From Trichomonas vaginalis G3 (taxonomy: Eukaryota > Parabasalia > Trichomonadida > Trichomonadidae): a DNA stretch of 64,000 nucleotides. Under the pieces are notes generated by a model, which was given only the letters and a program-made list of their open reading frames with translations, ran no database searches and was not told the origin of the DNA. The stretch is from assembly GCF_026262505.1 (NCBI RefSeq), contig NC_067205.1:15190001-15254000 (forward strand). The letters are read 5' to 3'. Made by a program: the position numbers and the translations under genes. This document shows positions 1 through 11,032 of this stretch, piece by piece (positions within the stretch are counted from its first letter, which is position 1; the number at the start of each line of letters is the position of its first letter).

Positions 1-1250
1 ATACCCATATATTCAACAAAATTTGATTACATTTCTTGATAATTCTGCAGTAGAAAAAAACCGAGGAAATAGTATAATCAAAAGGTACATTCACTAGGCG
101 ATAACAGTAAAATGGGATGAAAATAGGATAAATAGCATCCATATATAGTGCCTAACAATATTTATACGGGCCAAAAAAAATTTGGCTAGAGATTTGGCGA
201 GTTATAAAATTTAGAAAATTGAGAGGGATTTTTATTTTTGAATTTTTTTTTGGAAAGTTAAAATTGCGATTAAAAATCGATTTCCAGGAGAACTAAGCAT
301 CTCATCATATATTTAAATCGATAAAAATTTATAATAATAGTTGAATAGTATAACAACGTGAAATTATGGCTGAATCTACAGAAAAAATGAACATATTTGA
401 CATTTTTGAAAATTCATACGTTAGATGGTGACAGACTCATAAACTATACTTTAGCTAAGATTGATATATGGTTTCAACAACACATGGTTAAAATCGTAAA
501 AATATTTTAGATTTAAAAAAGATATATATGGTAATATAATGGAACAAAGTCAACAAATAGCAGTTAAATATGTTATAATTAACTTTTTATTAGATCCAAT
601 AGTAGATATCGAATGGTTTCCAGCTTTATGGTTAAATATTTTCTTTTCGAGCTTCTCTTTAACTGTTGTATTAAGGTTGTAAATTTTTGATGCTAGAAAC
701 TATGGAATCTTCTTTGCTGCTGCATTTTTCTTGAGAGTTCTTGCAATTTCGAATAGATCTGCGCATTGTATGAAATGGAGGCTTTAAAATATCTTGAAAA
801 CAGAATAGGAGTGCTTTTCCAAAGGAATGCTGACTTGTAAATCAGAGAGTTTCAAAATTGAGAGCAAGATTATCATCATAACTTTCGATTTTGCTGCGAA
901 AAAGGAAGACAAGTAATTAACAAATCATTTACTGTTGTTCATCAAAAGAAGAAAACTTTGATAACAACTAATGATGATAAAATCAAGCTATCTTTTAATA
1001 TTTTAAATTGATAAGACATTCAAAATATTTGAATGGTTTAAAATATTTTCTTTTAATTTCTATAAGATATTATCATGATTATATAATCAAATTTAAATTT
1101 TTATTCAAAAAGGCAATATTTCAAACTTTTAATTTCAAAAATCTTAATTCTGCAATAAGTGTATTTAATTGTAGCAAATTTAATGATCCTTCGTCATGCT
1201 TAGCAATTTGGAACTCATAAATTAATGATTTCTTCAAGTAAAATTCTGCA
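1..1250. other. Gene-poor AT-rich stretch
   Basis: I see no convincing gene here. Short open stretches near 540-680 and 1008-1220 have low-complexity composition, no recognisable motif and no clear neighbours, so I do not call them. The segment may be old decayed repeat sequence. Confidence 0.5.
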
Positions 1251-1378
1251 TTATTCAAAAGTCAATAATTCTCTAGTAACTTTTCTTCAAACCCAACCAT
1301 TATATTATATGTATAATGGAGAATAATTGCAAAGAAAGATAGCCGAATTTACTGGGTAGTTCGGGCGCGTAAAGGGTT

Positions 1379-1488
1379 GGCGTCCTAAGGCGTCCTGATG
1401 TAAACTATTCAATTTTTGAGAAGTTTACACCATAATTGAATAGTTTATGGCGTCCTGAGAGGAGATTTCAATGGGTATGGCGTCCTAA
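1379..1488. repeat. Four GGCGTCCTRA boxes around an inverted repeat
   Basis: The 10-mer GGCGTCCTRA occurs at 1379, 1389, 1449 and 1479. Between the second and third box lie 14-bp inverted arms, TAAACTATTCAATT at 1401-1414 and its exact complement at 1434-1447. The GC-rich boxes stand out from the AT-rich surroundings. Role unknown; it could be a transposon end or a protein-binding cluster. Confidence 0.5.
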
Positions 1489-1774
1489 AAAAATAGAAGA
1501 AAATGATTTTTTTCTCGATTTTTCTAGAAATTGAATTTTTTAAAAAAAAGAAAAAAATCAAAACGTATACATTCAAGAAAGACTATAAATGAAGATTTTT
1601 CTATTTTTTTTCATTCTAAAACATCTTGAGTAGGTGACAAAAGTGCATACTCTTAAATTAACCTTAAATGTTTATTTTTCGATATTTTCGGTATTAACCT
1701 TATTGTAAATTTTTCCGGTGATAAATTTATCACACTGAGGTTATTTTTCCGGTGAGATTTTTAACCTTGATTTA

Positions 1775-2110
1775 ATGAAATTAATATATATAAATTTTAT
1801 TATTTTAATTTCGAATGAGTATAATAAAATATTTTTTTATATCGTCAAAACTCTCATCACTGTTGTGATTCCAAATGCGATTATTAAGGTTCAAGTCGCT
1901 AATGTTTTGAATGAAGATAGAGCAGTAAGAATTCTTACAAGGGCAGGTAATCAGATTGTTGAGCAAAGAGCTTCAAAACACGATGAATGTTTGAAATTAA
2001 TTCAACACATTTTGGAAATTGTCGAAAGCCGAAGGATTGAACCTAATGTCCTTATTCCATCTTTGAAGACAATATTAAATTTGGCACAAAGAAGTTTAAA
2101 GGAAGAGTAA
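1775..2110 (+). CDS. Hypothetical protein, 111 aa
   Basis: This is an open frame with a normal ATG and an N-terminal hydrophobic stretch (about residues 4-35), followed by a charged, helix-prone C-terminal half (about residues 45-111, with motifs such as VRILTRAGNQIVEQRASKH). The C-terminal half reads like real protein; the hydrophobic AT-rich head may be fortuitous or come from another reading. I do not recognise the family. No neighbour suggests a function. It could be the remnant of a longer gene. Confidence 0.35.
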   Translation: MKLIYINFIILISNEYNKIFFYIVKTLITVVIPNAIIKVQVANVLNEDRAVRILTRAGNQIVEQRASKHDECLKLIQHILEIVESRRIEPNVLIPSLKTILNLAQRSLKEE

Positions 2111-2320
2111 GCAAGATTAGATAATTTGGACTTTTTTTAAATTAAAATGAATAAACAGTATATTTTTGAAGTGTAAGCTTATTTACCTGAAGCTATATTA
2201 CTTAATATAACATTCAAAGTATTATTGCTATTTATTGGAGAACAAATTTATGTAATTTTCACATGAAAATTGATAAATTTGTATTTCCTTATGATAATCA
2301 ATTTTTGTATTTGTAGAGAG

Positions 2321-2605
2321 TCTCCCTGCATGATATCAAGACTTGGCTATTGGTCTTTATCCATTTTTGAAAATTGTATTGTAAATTGTAAGAATTTCTG
2401 AATACTACTACTATAAAATATAATTGCTTATCTATGTATATTCTCCCTGCATGATATCAAGACTTGGCTATAAGTCTTTATCCATTTTTGAAAATTGTAT
2501 TGTAAATTGTAAGAATTTCTGAATACTACTACTATAAAATATAATTGCTTATCAATGTATATTCTCCCTGCATGATATCAAGACTTGGCTATAAGTCTCT
2601 ATTCA
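2321..2605. repeat. Tandem repeat, 121-bp unit, about 2.35 copies
   Basis: The phrase TCTCCCTGCATGATATCAAG begins at 2321, 2442 and 2563, giving an exact 121-bp period. The first two units are nearly identical, differing at only a few bases; the third is partial and stops near 2605. No open frame is associated with it. The near identity points to recent duplication in an otherwise decayed region. Confidence 0.85.
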
Positions 2606-3264
2606 TTATGAGTATGACCCCATTTTTTTACAAAAAGTGCCGAATTGCAATTTTGTCCAATCTCAAACATCTTTTTTTTGGATAATTTTTTAATAAATAT
2701 GTAAGAAAGATTGAAGAAAAAGTAAATTTACTTTAAGAAAATTCGTTTTACATATGTAAGACCCATAACAACTATAAATATTCAATTATTTAAAATAAAA
2801 AGAAAAACAGATTAAATGTATCTCACATCAAAATCCATTGACCTAAGGATGTTAAGTTTCTGTTTTTAAAAGTTGATATTTTTTTAATTTTAAGAAAATT
2901 AATAGCATGTTATTAGACAATAGGAGTGTAATGATATTGACTAAAAAGAAATGAGAGAATAGAGATATAATTTTGATAAGCAATATTGCGAACAAATTCT
3001 GAAGTAAAATCGCGATCAATAATTGAAAATTACGATCATGTACTGAAAAATGACGATCGAATTGAATGAATAGAATTATATCTAAGAAAAAATAAATTTT
3101 ATTTAGAAGATGAACAAAGAAAGGTGTATGCTAAAAATCATTTAACAATAAATGGAATAAAACGAAATTGTTAAAAGAAAAAATGAAAATTGTTAAATAA
3201 TATATTATTTTTTAGTCATAAGAATAAAAATATAGTAGTTATAAAAGGAATTAGACTTCATATA

Positions 3265-4497
3265 TCAATTCTTTTTCTCTGTAGATGTGGAACGTTTGCT
3301 TTTCGATCTCTTTCGATGAACTTGAAAATATAAGTTATTATCGCTGAGAATCCTTTCCGAAATAGGAGCTTTACGTTTAGGAGGATTGTCGGATGACTTT
3401 TGTTTTTTATTGTTTGATTTTGTTGTTATGGAAGATTTTTTCTTATTTTTTTCAGAATTTTGCTTGCTATTAACTGAAACTTGTTTTGACGGCCCAACAA
3501 TAGCATTTGTAGTAGGAAGAATTCCCAATAACGAGCGCATTTTCGATAATTGTTTTTCAATATGATCAAGAAGGTCCAGCTTATGTTCTAGATTACTAGA
3601 CATTTGATTTGTAGAAGGATGGTTTTGATTTTCTGGTTCTAAATCTGTAGAGTCTGCAATATTTGAATTTTCGGAGCGAATTGGAGCATCTGAACCTTGA
3701 TTTGTATCGGCTTGCTCAAAAATTAGTTTGAATTGGAGTGGATGAATTAAAATCTGGATGATTTAATGTTTCATAAATAATGCCTATATTTTTTTCTCTT
3801 TTTTCATTAATAAACTTAGTGATCATTGTATCTTTATCTGTTAGATCGATCGATTTGAGTATATCTGCATCATTAACTGGAATATTTTCGAACAATGAAC
3901 TCGATTCTATGGAACCATATGGAGAAATCTCGTTCTGAGCCAAGAATGATCACTTACGTTGTATTGTTTGATAGAAAAAATTGTTTTCTCAGTTCTTTTT
4001 GAAAGCAGTCAAGAATATAATTTTTGTAGCTATCAGTGATAACGGTTTTTATATGGCGCTCGATCTTCTGGTTATTTTTGATGGCGTTATATTTATCTAA
4101 TTGGATTTGAGATATCTTCTTAATAGCTTCATAAATGTTTGGATGTTTTAACGAAAAAATTCTGAATGCATACTCTCGAGGCAATCATTAGTGAATATTG
4201 CAGTTGCATTATTATATTGAGATATTAAATTGTAGTGCGGCAACCAAACTTTGTTGAAATAATCAATATAATCTTTGATCGAATCAACTTTATTTTGATT
4301 AATTATATGCATTGTAAGTACAAATTCTTCATGAGACATGAATGGAGTAATAGAATATAGCTTAAATAAAGAATTTTGTATAGTATTGAAATTTTTTGTA
4401 TAAAGTGCTACAAGTTTCCTGTGCAAAGCTTGTTTGAAATGAAATAGGCATCCAATTATACGGACTTTAGGGAAAATTTGTTGAAGTGCTCTCCGCA
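3265..4497 (-). pseudogene. Decayed Mutator-like (MULE) transposase, 3' part
   Basis: Read on the minus strand, the segment nearest 4497 carries the C-terminal half of a MULE transposase domain: FPKVRIIGCLFHFKQAL (the conserved C.FH..Q block), a W-rich middle, then TNDCLES.H, the usual end of the catalytic region. Further downstream come a charged helical segment (3954-4184) and a lysine- and serine-rich tail with nuclear-signal-like runs (3265-3712). The reading is broken by shifts near 4165 (a short T run), between 3954 and 3943, and near 3716. The 5' half, including the first catalytic residues, is absent because Maverick sequence starts at about 4498. No terminal inverted repeats were found. 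This is a dead DNA transposon copy. Confidence 0.75.
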
Positions 4498-4499
4498 AC

Positions 4500-4704
4500 A
4501 AGGCGACAGGCAAGGTCTTACCCCATCCTCAACAACTTGGGACACTTGAACCTTAACCTTCGGAATCGCGGTTCAATCTCCATGGGCAAGCTCGTCGCCG
4601 GCATTCAATGGGTATGGGTTCCAAATCCAGGCAAGAAGACGAAGGTCAGACACATTGACGGTGACAAGCTCAACAACCGTAAGGAGAACCTCGAGTGGTT
4701 CTAA
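4500..4704 (+). pseudogene. HNH endonuclease fragment (Maverick copy 1)
   Basis: The frame contains LNNLGHLNLNLRNRGS, then GKLVAG, then VRHIDGDKLNNRKENLEW, the spacing of NUMOD4/HNH_3-type homing endonucleases (the His-Asn pair in HIDGDKLNN and the closing NLEW). Only the C-terminal portion is present, because the element starts here. GC content is visibly higher than in the flanking sequence. It differs from the HNH gene of copy 2 at 58240-58824. Part of a fossil element. Confidence 0.65.
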
Positions 4705-4769
4705 GAGTAAAAAAATTTTATTTTAGGGGGAAACCCCAAGTAAATTTAGGTGTTTATTTGGAAAGTATG

Positions 4770-5027
4770 TTAAATTAAGGGTAATTTGCAAATTAGTTCC
4801 CTACCTTTTGAATTGGCTCTTTCGTTATCCCAGTTGCGTAGGAGGTCGTCCCAGAGGAGTTGGTAGAATTGCCAATCCAAGGACGATTTGTCCTCCCAGG
4901 CATTGAGGATGTACTGCTCGTAGAGTTTCATGACCTCTGCCTTGCACCAGACACCCTCTCCCTTGGAACGTAAGGCTTCTTCGAAGTGCTCGAATGCGAT
5001 TGGCTGCGTGACCATCCGAAATGACAC
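4770..5027 (-). CDS. Hypothetical protein, 85 aa (Maverick copy 1)
   Basis: The minus-strand frame is rich in Trp, Glu and Leu (for example AEVMKLYEQYILNAWEDKSS and WQFYQLLWDDLLRNWDNE) and looks like a small helical protein. Its composition matches the GC-richer left end of this copy. I do not recognise it, and the copy is decayed, so the present reading may not be the original one. Confidence 0.35.
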   Translation of the reverse strand: MSFRMVTQPIAFEHFEEALRSKGEGVWCKAEVMKLYEQYILNAWEDKSSLDWQFYQLLWDDLLRNWDNERANSKGRELICKLPLI

Positions 5028-5201
5028 TTTTTGTCCGTTTGGTCAATGTTTTGTGTCTCGTGCCATAGTCGATGAAAATACAGACAAACAGGTTATATAT
5101 GAGTTTGAGACCAAGAATGGGTTGAACTCGACCTGTCCGATTCAAAGACTCCGAGGGCGACCATGAAATTAAACGGAAATTTAGCTAGGAAGGAATATAA
5201 A

Positions 5202-5294
5202 ATGGACTGGTTGCCACCACCTCCACCTCCACCACCTTTACCTGTTCCTCAAGTAAATAAGCCTTTCCCGTTCCCAAGAATTCCCACATTTTAA
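5202..5294 (+). CDS. Proline-rich micro-ORF, 30 aa (Maverick copy 1)
   Basis: A complete ATG-to-TAA frame reads MDWLPPPPPPPPLPVPQVNK and then a short FPFPR-containing end. Half the residues are proline. It lies between the HNH/hypothetical segment and the converging polymerase gene. Such a peptide could bind SH3, WW or EVH1 domains, but function is unknown and its length makes a chance ORF possible. Confidence 0.35.
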   Translation: MDWLPPPPPPPPLPVPQVNKPFPFPRIPTF

Positions 5295-5316
5295 TTCAAA
5301 TTCGAATAAAAATTTT

Positions 5317-7451
5317 TTATTTCATGCAATGTTTTATTTCTGTGCCGTCTTCAAGTATGCCCCAGTACTTACGCTTGGAGAGGACATGAACTTCGGTGAA
5401 AATTTGTCCAATTTGAATTGACCCATCTTTTCACCGACCATGCCCATTTCAATGAGTTTTGTTGTACCCTTCTTCGTTCGTCATGAGTGCGTCAATGTTC
5501 TCATAGTAAACCTTCACTTTGGATTTGACTTCGGAGAAGAATTTGTTGTAGTTGTCAAGGACTGCCTTTGCGAACTGAGGGTAAGACCAATGTTCGACAA
5601 TAGGTTTTAATGTGGTTACTAAGCACTTTGACCTTGAGTGAATTCGTACTTCAAAACAAAAGGAGAAAACCTTTCAACAAAGTTGTCGACCTTCTCATAA
5701 TGTTTACTCTTCATCTCTTGAGGTTCTTAATGGAATATCCCCATGTCGAATTCATAAGCAATTTGAGTGTCATTGCAAGTTTGGGGTTTGAAGCTTTCCT
5801 AATATCATACAGTTTGTTGTATGACTTTTCCAACTGTATAGTTCCTTCCCGGAATTCACCATCTTCGTTTGGAATTCCAGTCGGAATATATTGGACAAAC
5901 CTCATGTATGCAGCGTTAAGGTCGACATAGTATATCTTTTCGTTTGAGTCGAACTTGTCGCAACCAATTGGTCCAGTTTGTGGAAATTCAGTGAGTCTCT
6001 TATCTTCTGAGAAACTTCTCCTGTTATCTCATAAACATCGTCGAAGCAACCTGTTTCATATAAAACCTTCTGACCTAACTCAGATGCTCTCCAATACAAT
6101 TTGACGTCAATTGGATGTCTCATGGAAGTTTGTTTATAGCATCTTGAAGTTCTTGCAACCCAATTGGAAGTTCTTCTGGTTCAGGTTGGTATCCGAACAA
6201 TCCAACTCCTTGTGGAATTGTGTACTTCTTTTGTACTAGAACTTTGTCTGGAACAACTTTTGGTCTTGCTAACAGTGAAAAGTTTGTTTCGTCTTTTGGT
6301 ACAAAAGTTTCTGTCAGCTTGTCATCTGGAATGGTTCCAACAAACCTTTCTCGAAAAGAATGTTACAGCTCTGACAATGTTGCACTTGCCTTTCCGAACA
6401 ATGGGTTTGTAAGACTTTCGTTCAACATGAAGTGGTTGTGGACAATTGCAATCTTCAACCATGGTAAATTGAACTCAACAACATAGTCGTCATGTGAAGA
6501 ACCTTAGCTGTAGGTATGTTGACTCGGATATTGACATTTGCCAACGGTGCAATTTTTGCCAATTGACCTCTGAGAATGTACCTTGTCTTACACATGACTC
6601 AAGATACTTCATCTTCTCATCTGTAACAAGACCAAGTTCCTGAGACATGTAAGAATGCAAGGTTCATTGACAATTGTTTCAATTGAATTGTAAATTCCAT
6701 ACCTTGTCAAGTCAATGTCAGACTTATTTATGAAGGGGAAGTATCCAGCATGTTGTCTGACTGCTTGAGGGTTAGGTTGGTACCATTCGAACTGACACTT
6801 GCAATTCCTTCAATTGCATTCAAAATGTCTGAGTCGGAGTCAACCATTTGTTCTCTCTTTGTAGTCTTGAAAGCGTCAAGAAGTTTTGCAGCTGTTGTTC
6901 ATTGCCATTTGCATAGAAATGTGACCATCCAAATCTGTTATGGTCAATCTGAGATTGTATCCTTTCTTATTTCCGTCTTGTATGGCAGCAAGTACACCAT
7001 GAAGCCTTCTTTGTTCTTTCTTCGTCAAAGTTTACTGTAAAGGTTCGACCAGAATGTAATTTGACTTCTAACTTCACGATACTTTTCATATGCATATCTT
7101 GTTCTTTCCATGGGAGCCATGACCATCCTCTGCACTACCTTTTTTCCTTCTCAAAGGATGCAATTGTTCGTCATGTTTCAGTAGAATCTGGCAAAGCCGT
7201 CGTGTCCTTCACTTGAGGTTCACTAACATCGAAAGGCATGTCCATAAGACGTTCTTCTTCTAACCTCTCTAGCTGTTTTGGATAATTTGCACGTGCTGTT
7301 TCCAAATCATTTCGTAGCGAAGACCAGCCAGTTTGTCATAGACTTTTATGGTCTTCTTTTTTATATTTAAACTCTTCGAAACTCTCCAACCATATCTTTG
7401 CAACTCTGCTTTTATTCTAGCAGATTTTCTATCCATTCTATATGGGGGCAT
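5317..7451 (-). pseudogene. polB: Protein-primed type-B DNA polymerase (Maverick copy 1)
   Basis: The minus-strand segment holds the polymerase B motif block KLAMTLKLLMNSTWGYS (conserved K...NS.YG) and a following region ending in KRKYWGILEDGTEIKHC before the stop. This fits the family A/B-type replicative polymerase that Polintons use for protein-primed replication of their own DNA. The start side, near MPPYRMDRKSARIKAEL, lies just before an A/T-rich spacer shared with other gene starts of the element. About 700 codons are spanned, short of the 1000 or more usual in Maverick polymerases. The copy is broken in several places. It has no counterpart in the visible part of copy 2. Confidence 0.7.
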
Positions 7452-7481
7452 TTTTTATAAAATAAAAAATATTTTTTTTCT

Positions 7482-8055
7482 TTACTTTACATAACCGCCT
7501 GCTGCCATAAGTCTTTGACGCCACCCATACAGCTAATGAAGGTTGACTTGGTTTAGTTTCCAAACTAAACTTTGTTTTGGTTTATCTTCAGTTTTTGGTT
7601 TTTCTTCTTCTATCGGTTTTTCGTCACTTTTCGGTTCCTTTGACTTTACCTCACCTGCAGGAACAGTTGTGTCGTCAACATCTTCATAAATATCATATGC
7701 CATTTGTTTTTGTTTTCCTTTCAACTTTTTGTGTTTGTTGTAAAGTTTAGAATATTTCGACTCTAAGTCAATGAGATGTTCTATAATGAACTGTTGGTCA
7801 GTGAAGTAAACTTTTCCATCTGTTGTCTCGAAAGCTCCTTCACTTCAATATTTTATTTGTGAGAGTCTGTTTCTTTTTTGAGATACTAGCCGTTCCATTT
7901 CTATAAAGTGACTTTATAGTTAGGGTTTGTATTTCCAGACCTGGCACTTTCTATTATTGAATTTTTCCTTCATCTGTAAGTTCTTTGACAGGTTTTGACA
8001 ATTTCTGAATTTTTGTTTGTGGTGTCAAATCTACCGTTTCAACTTCTTCGGTCAT
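7482..8055 (-). pseudogene. Copy-1 version of the 194-aa K/E-rich protein
   Basis: This segment is nearly identical to the open gene at 58980-59564 of copy 2, including the middle LKGKQKQMAYDIYEDVDD stretch, the PKSDEKPIEEEKPKTEDKPK region and a GGYVK end. In this copy the reading is broken. See the copy-2 entry for the description. Function unknown. Confidence 0.7.
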
Positions 8056-8074
8056 TTCATCTCAGTAAAAAATT

Positions 8075-8229
8075 TTAGTTTGGTTTGTTTTCAAACTGGT
8101 TGTTGTTGTTTTTTAAGTCGGTCTAAAACTTCCTGAGGTATAGGAAGAACTTGACAAACACGTTGTGTAACTGCTGGAAGCCGAACAAATCCATCTTGAA
8201 CCCATTTGTCTCAATGCTGTATTGTTCAT
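8075..8229 (-). pseudogene. Copy-1 version of the 50-aa protein
   Basis: This matches the small intact frame at 59584-59736 of copy 2 (phrases RLPAVTQRVCQVLPIPQEVL and LRQMGSRW). Present in both elements at the same place between the same neighbours, which argues that the small gene is real. Broken here. Confidence 0.55.
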
Positions 8230-8248
8230 TTCATCTCAGTAAAAAACT

Positions 8249-8646
8249 TTACATTCCCACGTTTGAGGCGGTTGAGGTTGGTTATTGTTTACCCACTGTT
8301 GTGCATGGTTATATCCTCTGTTAAAGAATCTTTCACCTTGGTCCATATAGTGTCCTGCTTGGTTATAGTAGTCATTTGCTTTGTTATAATAGTTTCCTGC
8401 TTGTCTTCCTACATTGTCCATCCATCCTTGAACTTTTCCTCTTGTTTCAGATTTGGAATAAGATTTGTTTGCATCTCGTGCTACATCCAACCTTTCTGTA
8501 CAGTTTGTATAATAGGTTGTGCTTTCTCTTTAAGTATACCTAATGTACTCAAATCTTCCTTCCAACTCCAAATACACCTCTGGCTATTGTTCCAACTGCG
8601 GGCAAAATCTGGATGCAACTCCTGCTAATGCGCCAAATAAACCCAT
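8249..8646 (-). pseudogene. Copy-1 version of the amphipathic 133-aa protein
   Basis: This matches the gene at 59756-60157 of copy 2: the C-terminal asparagine/tyrosine-rich half (GRQAGNYYNKANDYYNQAGH) and the region beginning MGLFGA near 8646 are both recognisable. It lies 16 bases from the divergent integrase start at 8663. Broken here. Described under copy 2. Confidence 0.65.
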
Positions 8647-8662
8647 TTCTTATAGGATAAAA

Positions 8663-9215
8663 ATGACGAATCCGAACAAGGACCCTATGTTTCTAAAGCG
8701 ACAAAGAAAGCACTCATGGTAAAAATCTTTAGTTCAACACCAAATGCTTGGTTTATGGATATCTTGGAAAACATTCCGAGGTATAGAGAAGATGGACCAC
8801 CATACTGGCTAATATTTGTCGGTCAAAACACAAGATACTGTGAAGCCATACCATTTATGGTCCAAAAATATTTTAGATGTGAAAACTGCTTTGACAATAT
8901 TCGTTGACAAATACCATCCAACAAAACTGACATCTGACTGTGAAAGTTCTTTCAAATCAGATGATATTAAAACTATCTGCGTTCAAAAAATGTAAACCAA
9001 TATTTCATTGTCGACCAAAACATTCTGCTCTTGGTGTCATTGACGGTTGTATAAAATGTTAAGAGACTTAAACCAACCACAAGGTGGTGAAGCAAATGAA
9101 ATGTCATATTATGACGACAAATATAGACACTTCTCCATGGCAAAGATGAGAAAGTTTAAATATTTACAATAGCCGTAAACAAAAAGGTTTGGGAAACCAC
9201 TCCCCGAAGAAATGA
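8663..9215 (+). pseudogene. Integrase catalytic part (Maverick copy 1)
   Basis: A retroviral-type (rve) integrase core matching the copy-2 gene at 60174-60728, with WFMDILENIP, the LTSDCESSFKSDD region and HSALGVIDG. The following ORF starts at an ATGA overlap, as in copy 2. Broken in this copy. Confidence 0.7.
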
Positions 9216-9617
9216 AAAACAACCCTGACTTAGAGAAAGACTATATATTTAATAATTTAGTCAAAAGAGACAAACAAGAAAGAATGCCGGGCTTCAAACT
9301 TCAGAAAAGGTGACAAAGTAAAAATAGAAATACCTAAACGCGACCCATATGAAAATACTATTGACTATGACAAACAATGGAACCCGACAGGTACTCACAT
9401 TCGTGTTCGTAAAAATAGAAGAAAGTATACAGAGAATATTATGAAGTTTTAGGCAAACATGGCAAAATGTACACACTGCAAGCAGAAGATAAAACTACTA
9501 TTGTCAGACCTCGTTTCAAACTTGTCAAAGTTCAAGGTGGTATACTTTCAAAACAGTTCCTAACAAATATAAGACAACTCCTGACGAATATGCTAAGAAG
9601 TTGAAAATGACGACTAA
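9212..9617 (+). pseudogene. Integrase C-terminal-like ORF (Maverick copy 1)
   Basis: The counterpart of 60725-61132. Recognisable by GDKVKIEIPKRDPYEN, the Arg/Lys-rich THIRVRKNRRK segment and the PRFKLVKVQGG end. Its end overlaps the end of the convergent tail-fibre gene. Broken in this copy. Confidence 0.65.
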
Positions 9618-11014
9618 GCAATTCTATACCATGCGTAAACTGTCATGTAAGGTGCATGTATTCTTTACTTTGCCCGTTTTTGCGTATATCCTGAAACGCG
9701 ATGTGTATGGTTTCCTCCTCCCTCAGTGTTACTCCAGTAACAATTTATAGCAAACTGAACGTTGTCTTTAACATCATATCCTTTACCTTTTGTCATTGCT
9801 GACAATCCCAAAATTTATGCTTATGCCAACCTGCTTGAGATGTACTTAAATCTATGTAGTGACTATGTGCAGGTAAATTTTCACCTGAAATCGTTTTACT
9901 TCCACCTGTTTCCTTTGAAGAGTTTGCACAATACAAAAACCTGTCGACTATTTGAGTCCAAGTTCCAAAACCAAGTACTACTTCTGTCTGGTAGAGTTCA
10001 TTGACGTATAAATAGAGCCTATAGGATATAATGTTTGAAGTATTTCTGTCTTTAATGTTTGAAGCTCTGTTTTGTCTGCTTTCTTGTCATATAAATCTTG
10101 AGCAGTGAATTTAATATTATGTTCATCCTTCATGACAAACATCTTTACATCTAATGTTTCTCATCGTCGTATGTCGTCATCCGATGTTAAACCTTGTGGA
10201 AAGTTAGGAGGTTACAATATATTGCATCCCACCAGTTTCTTCAACCGTTCCTTCAATACTTTCTATAGCAACAGTTGTAAAACTTGTATGTGTATGAGTC
10301 TTATTTGCTTTCTTCTCTAACTCATCGTTAACATAAGTTTTTATCTGCTTTAAGGTCTAAACATCCTGAAACCCATCCTGTATCGGCTTTAGTTTTTAAA
10401 ATCTTCGATGTCCGTTCATGGTACCAGTCAGCCCTTTCTATAATTTCATTATCTTTTTCATCCACATATTCCTTATCCGCTTTCTTCTCTAACTTACTAG
10501 CCACATATTCCTCATCCGCTTTCTTTTCAAGGCTAACGTTTAAGTCTGTTATTTCAGATATAGAATGTATATGAGTCTTTTTAGAATATTCGTTTTCAGC
10601 TCTTGTCACTTCACTTGACATTTTATTGTCAACATATGTTTTGTCTGCTAGTTCAGGATGAGTATGTTCTTTTGTTGCATAAGCATTGTTAGCTCTTTCT
10701 TCTTCTTTTGCTATTGCATCGTCTACATATTCTTTGTCAGCTTTGTTGTCAACATCTGTTTTCAAAAGAAGTTCATTTATAGGTTTCTCGTTTAAAGTTC
10801 CTTTTGTTGGATTTATACAGACAGTATTGTTCTTCTTGTCTTGAAATAGAAACTCATCTGTCATTGGGTTTAATGTCAGTTTTAAGTTTCCTTCTTTCAA
10901 TGACTCAGATATCTTAGAATAGTTTGAAAAGTTTGTTGTGTTCTTATTTAGAGCTTGCATAATGAGTTGTCGGTTGTGTTGTATTTCTCTCATAGACGCT
11001 GTTTCATTTGACAT
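9614..11014 (-). pseudogene. Tail-fibre-like protein (Maverick copy 1)
   Basis: The counterpart of 61129-62450. The N-terminal part is readable from MSNETASMREIQHNRQ with several KADKEYVD-type repeats; the C-terminal collar-like domain lies towards 9614. Shorter than the copy-2 gene and broken. Starts 18 bases from the divergent ORF at 11033. Confidence 0.65.
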
Positions 11015-11032
11015 TTTTATTATAGATAAAAT
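11015..11032. promoter_or_regulatory. Divergent promoter, 18 bp, Maverick copy 1
   Basis: Only 18 bases separate two start codons pointing away from each other. The sequence TTTTATTATAGATAAAAT resembles the spacers at 47465, 60158 and 62451. Its position leaves room only for initiation signals, so it is probably a bidirectional promoter. Confidence 0.5.

Noticed and set aside
3940-3970. Possible intron start GTAAGT after the MULE frame
   Set aside because: Trichomonad introns need a characteristic branch/3' site (ACTAACACACAG type); none follows. A frame break in a dead transposase explains the pattern.
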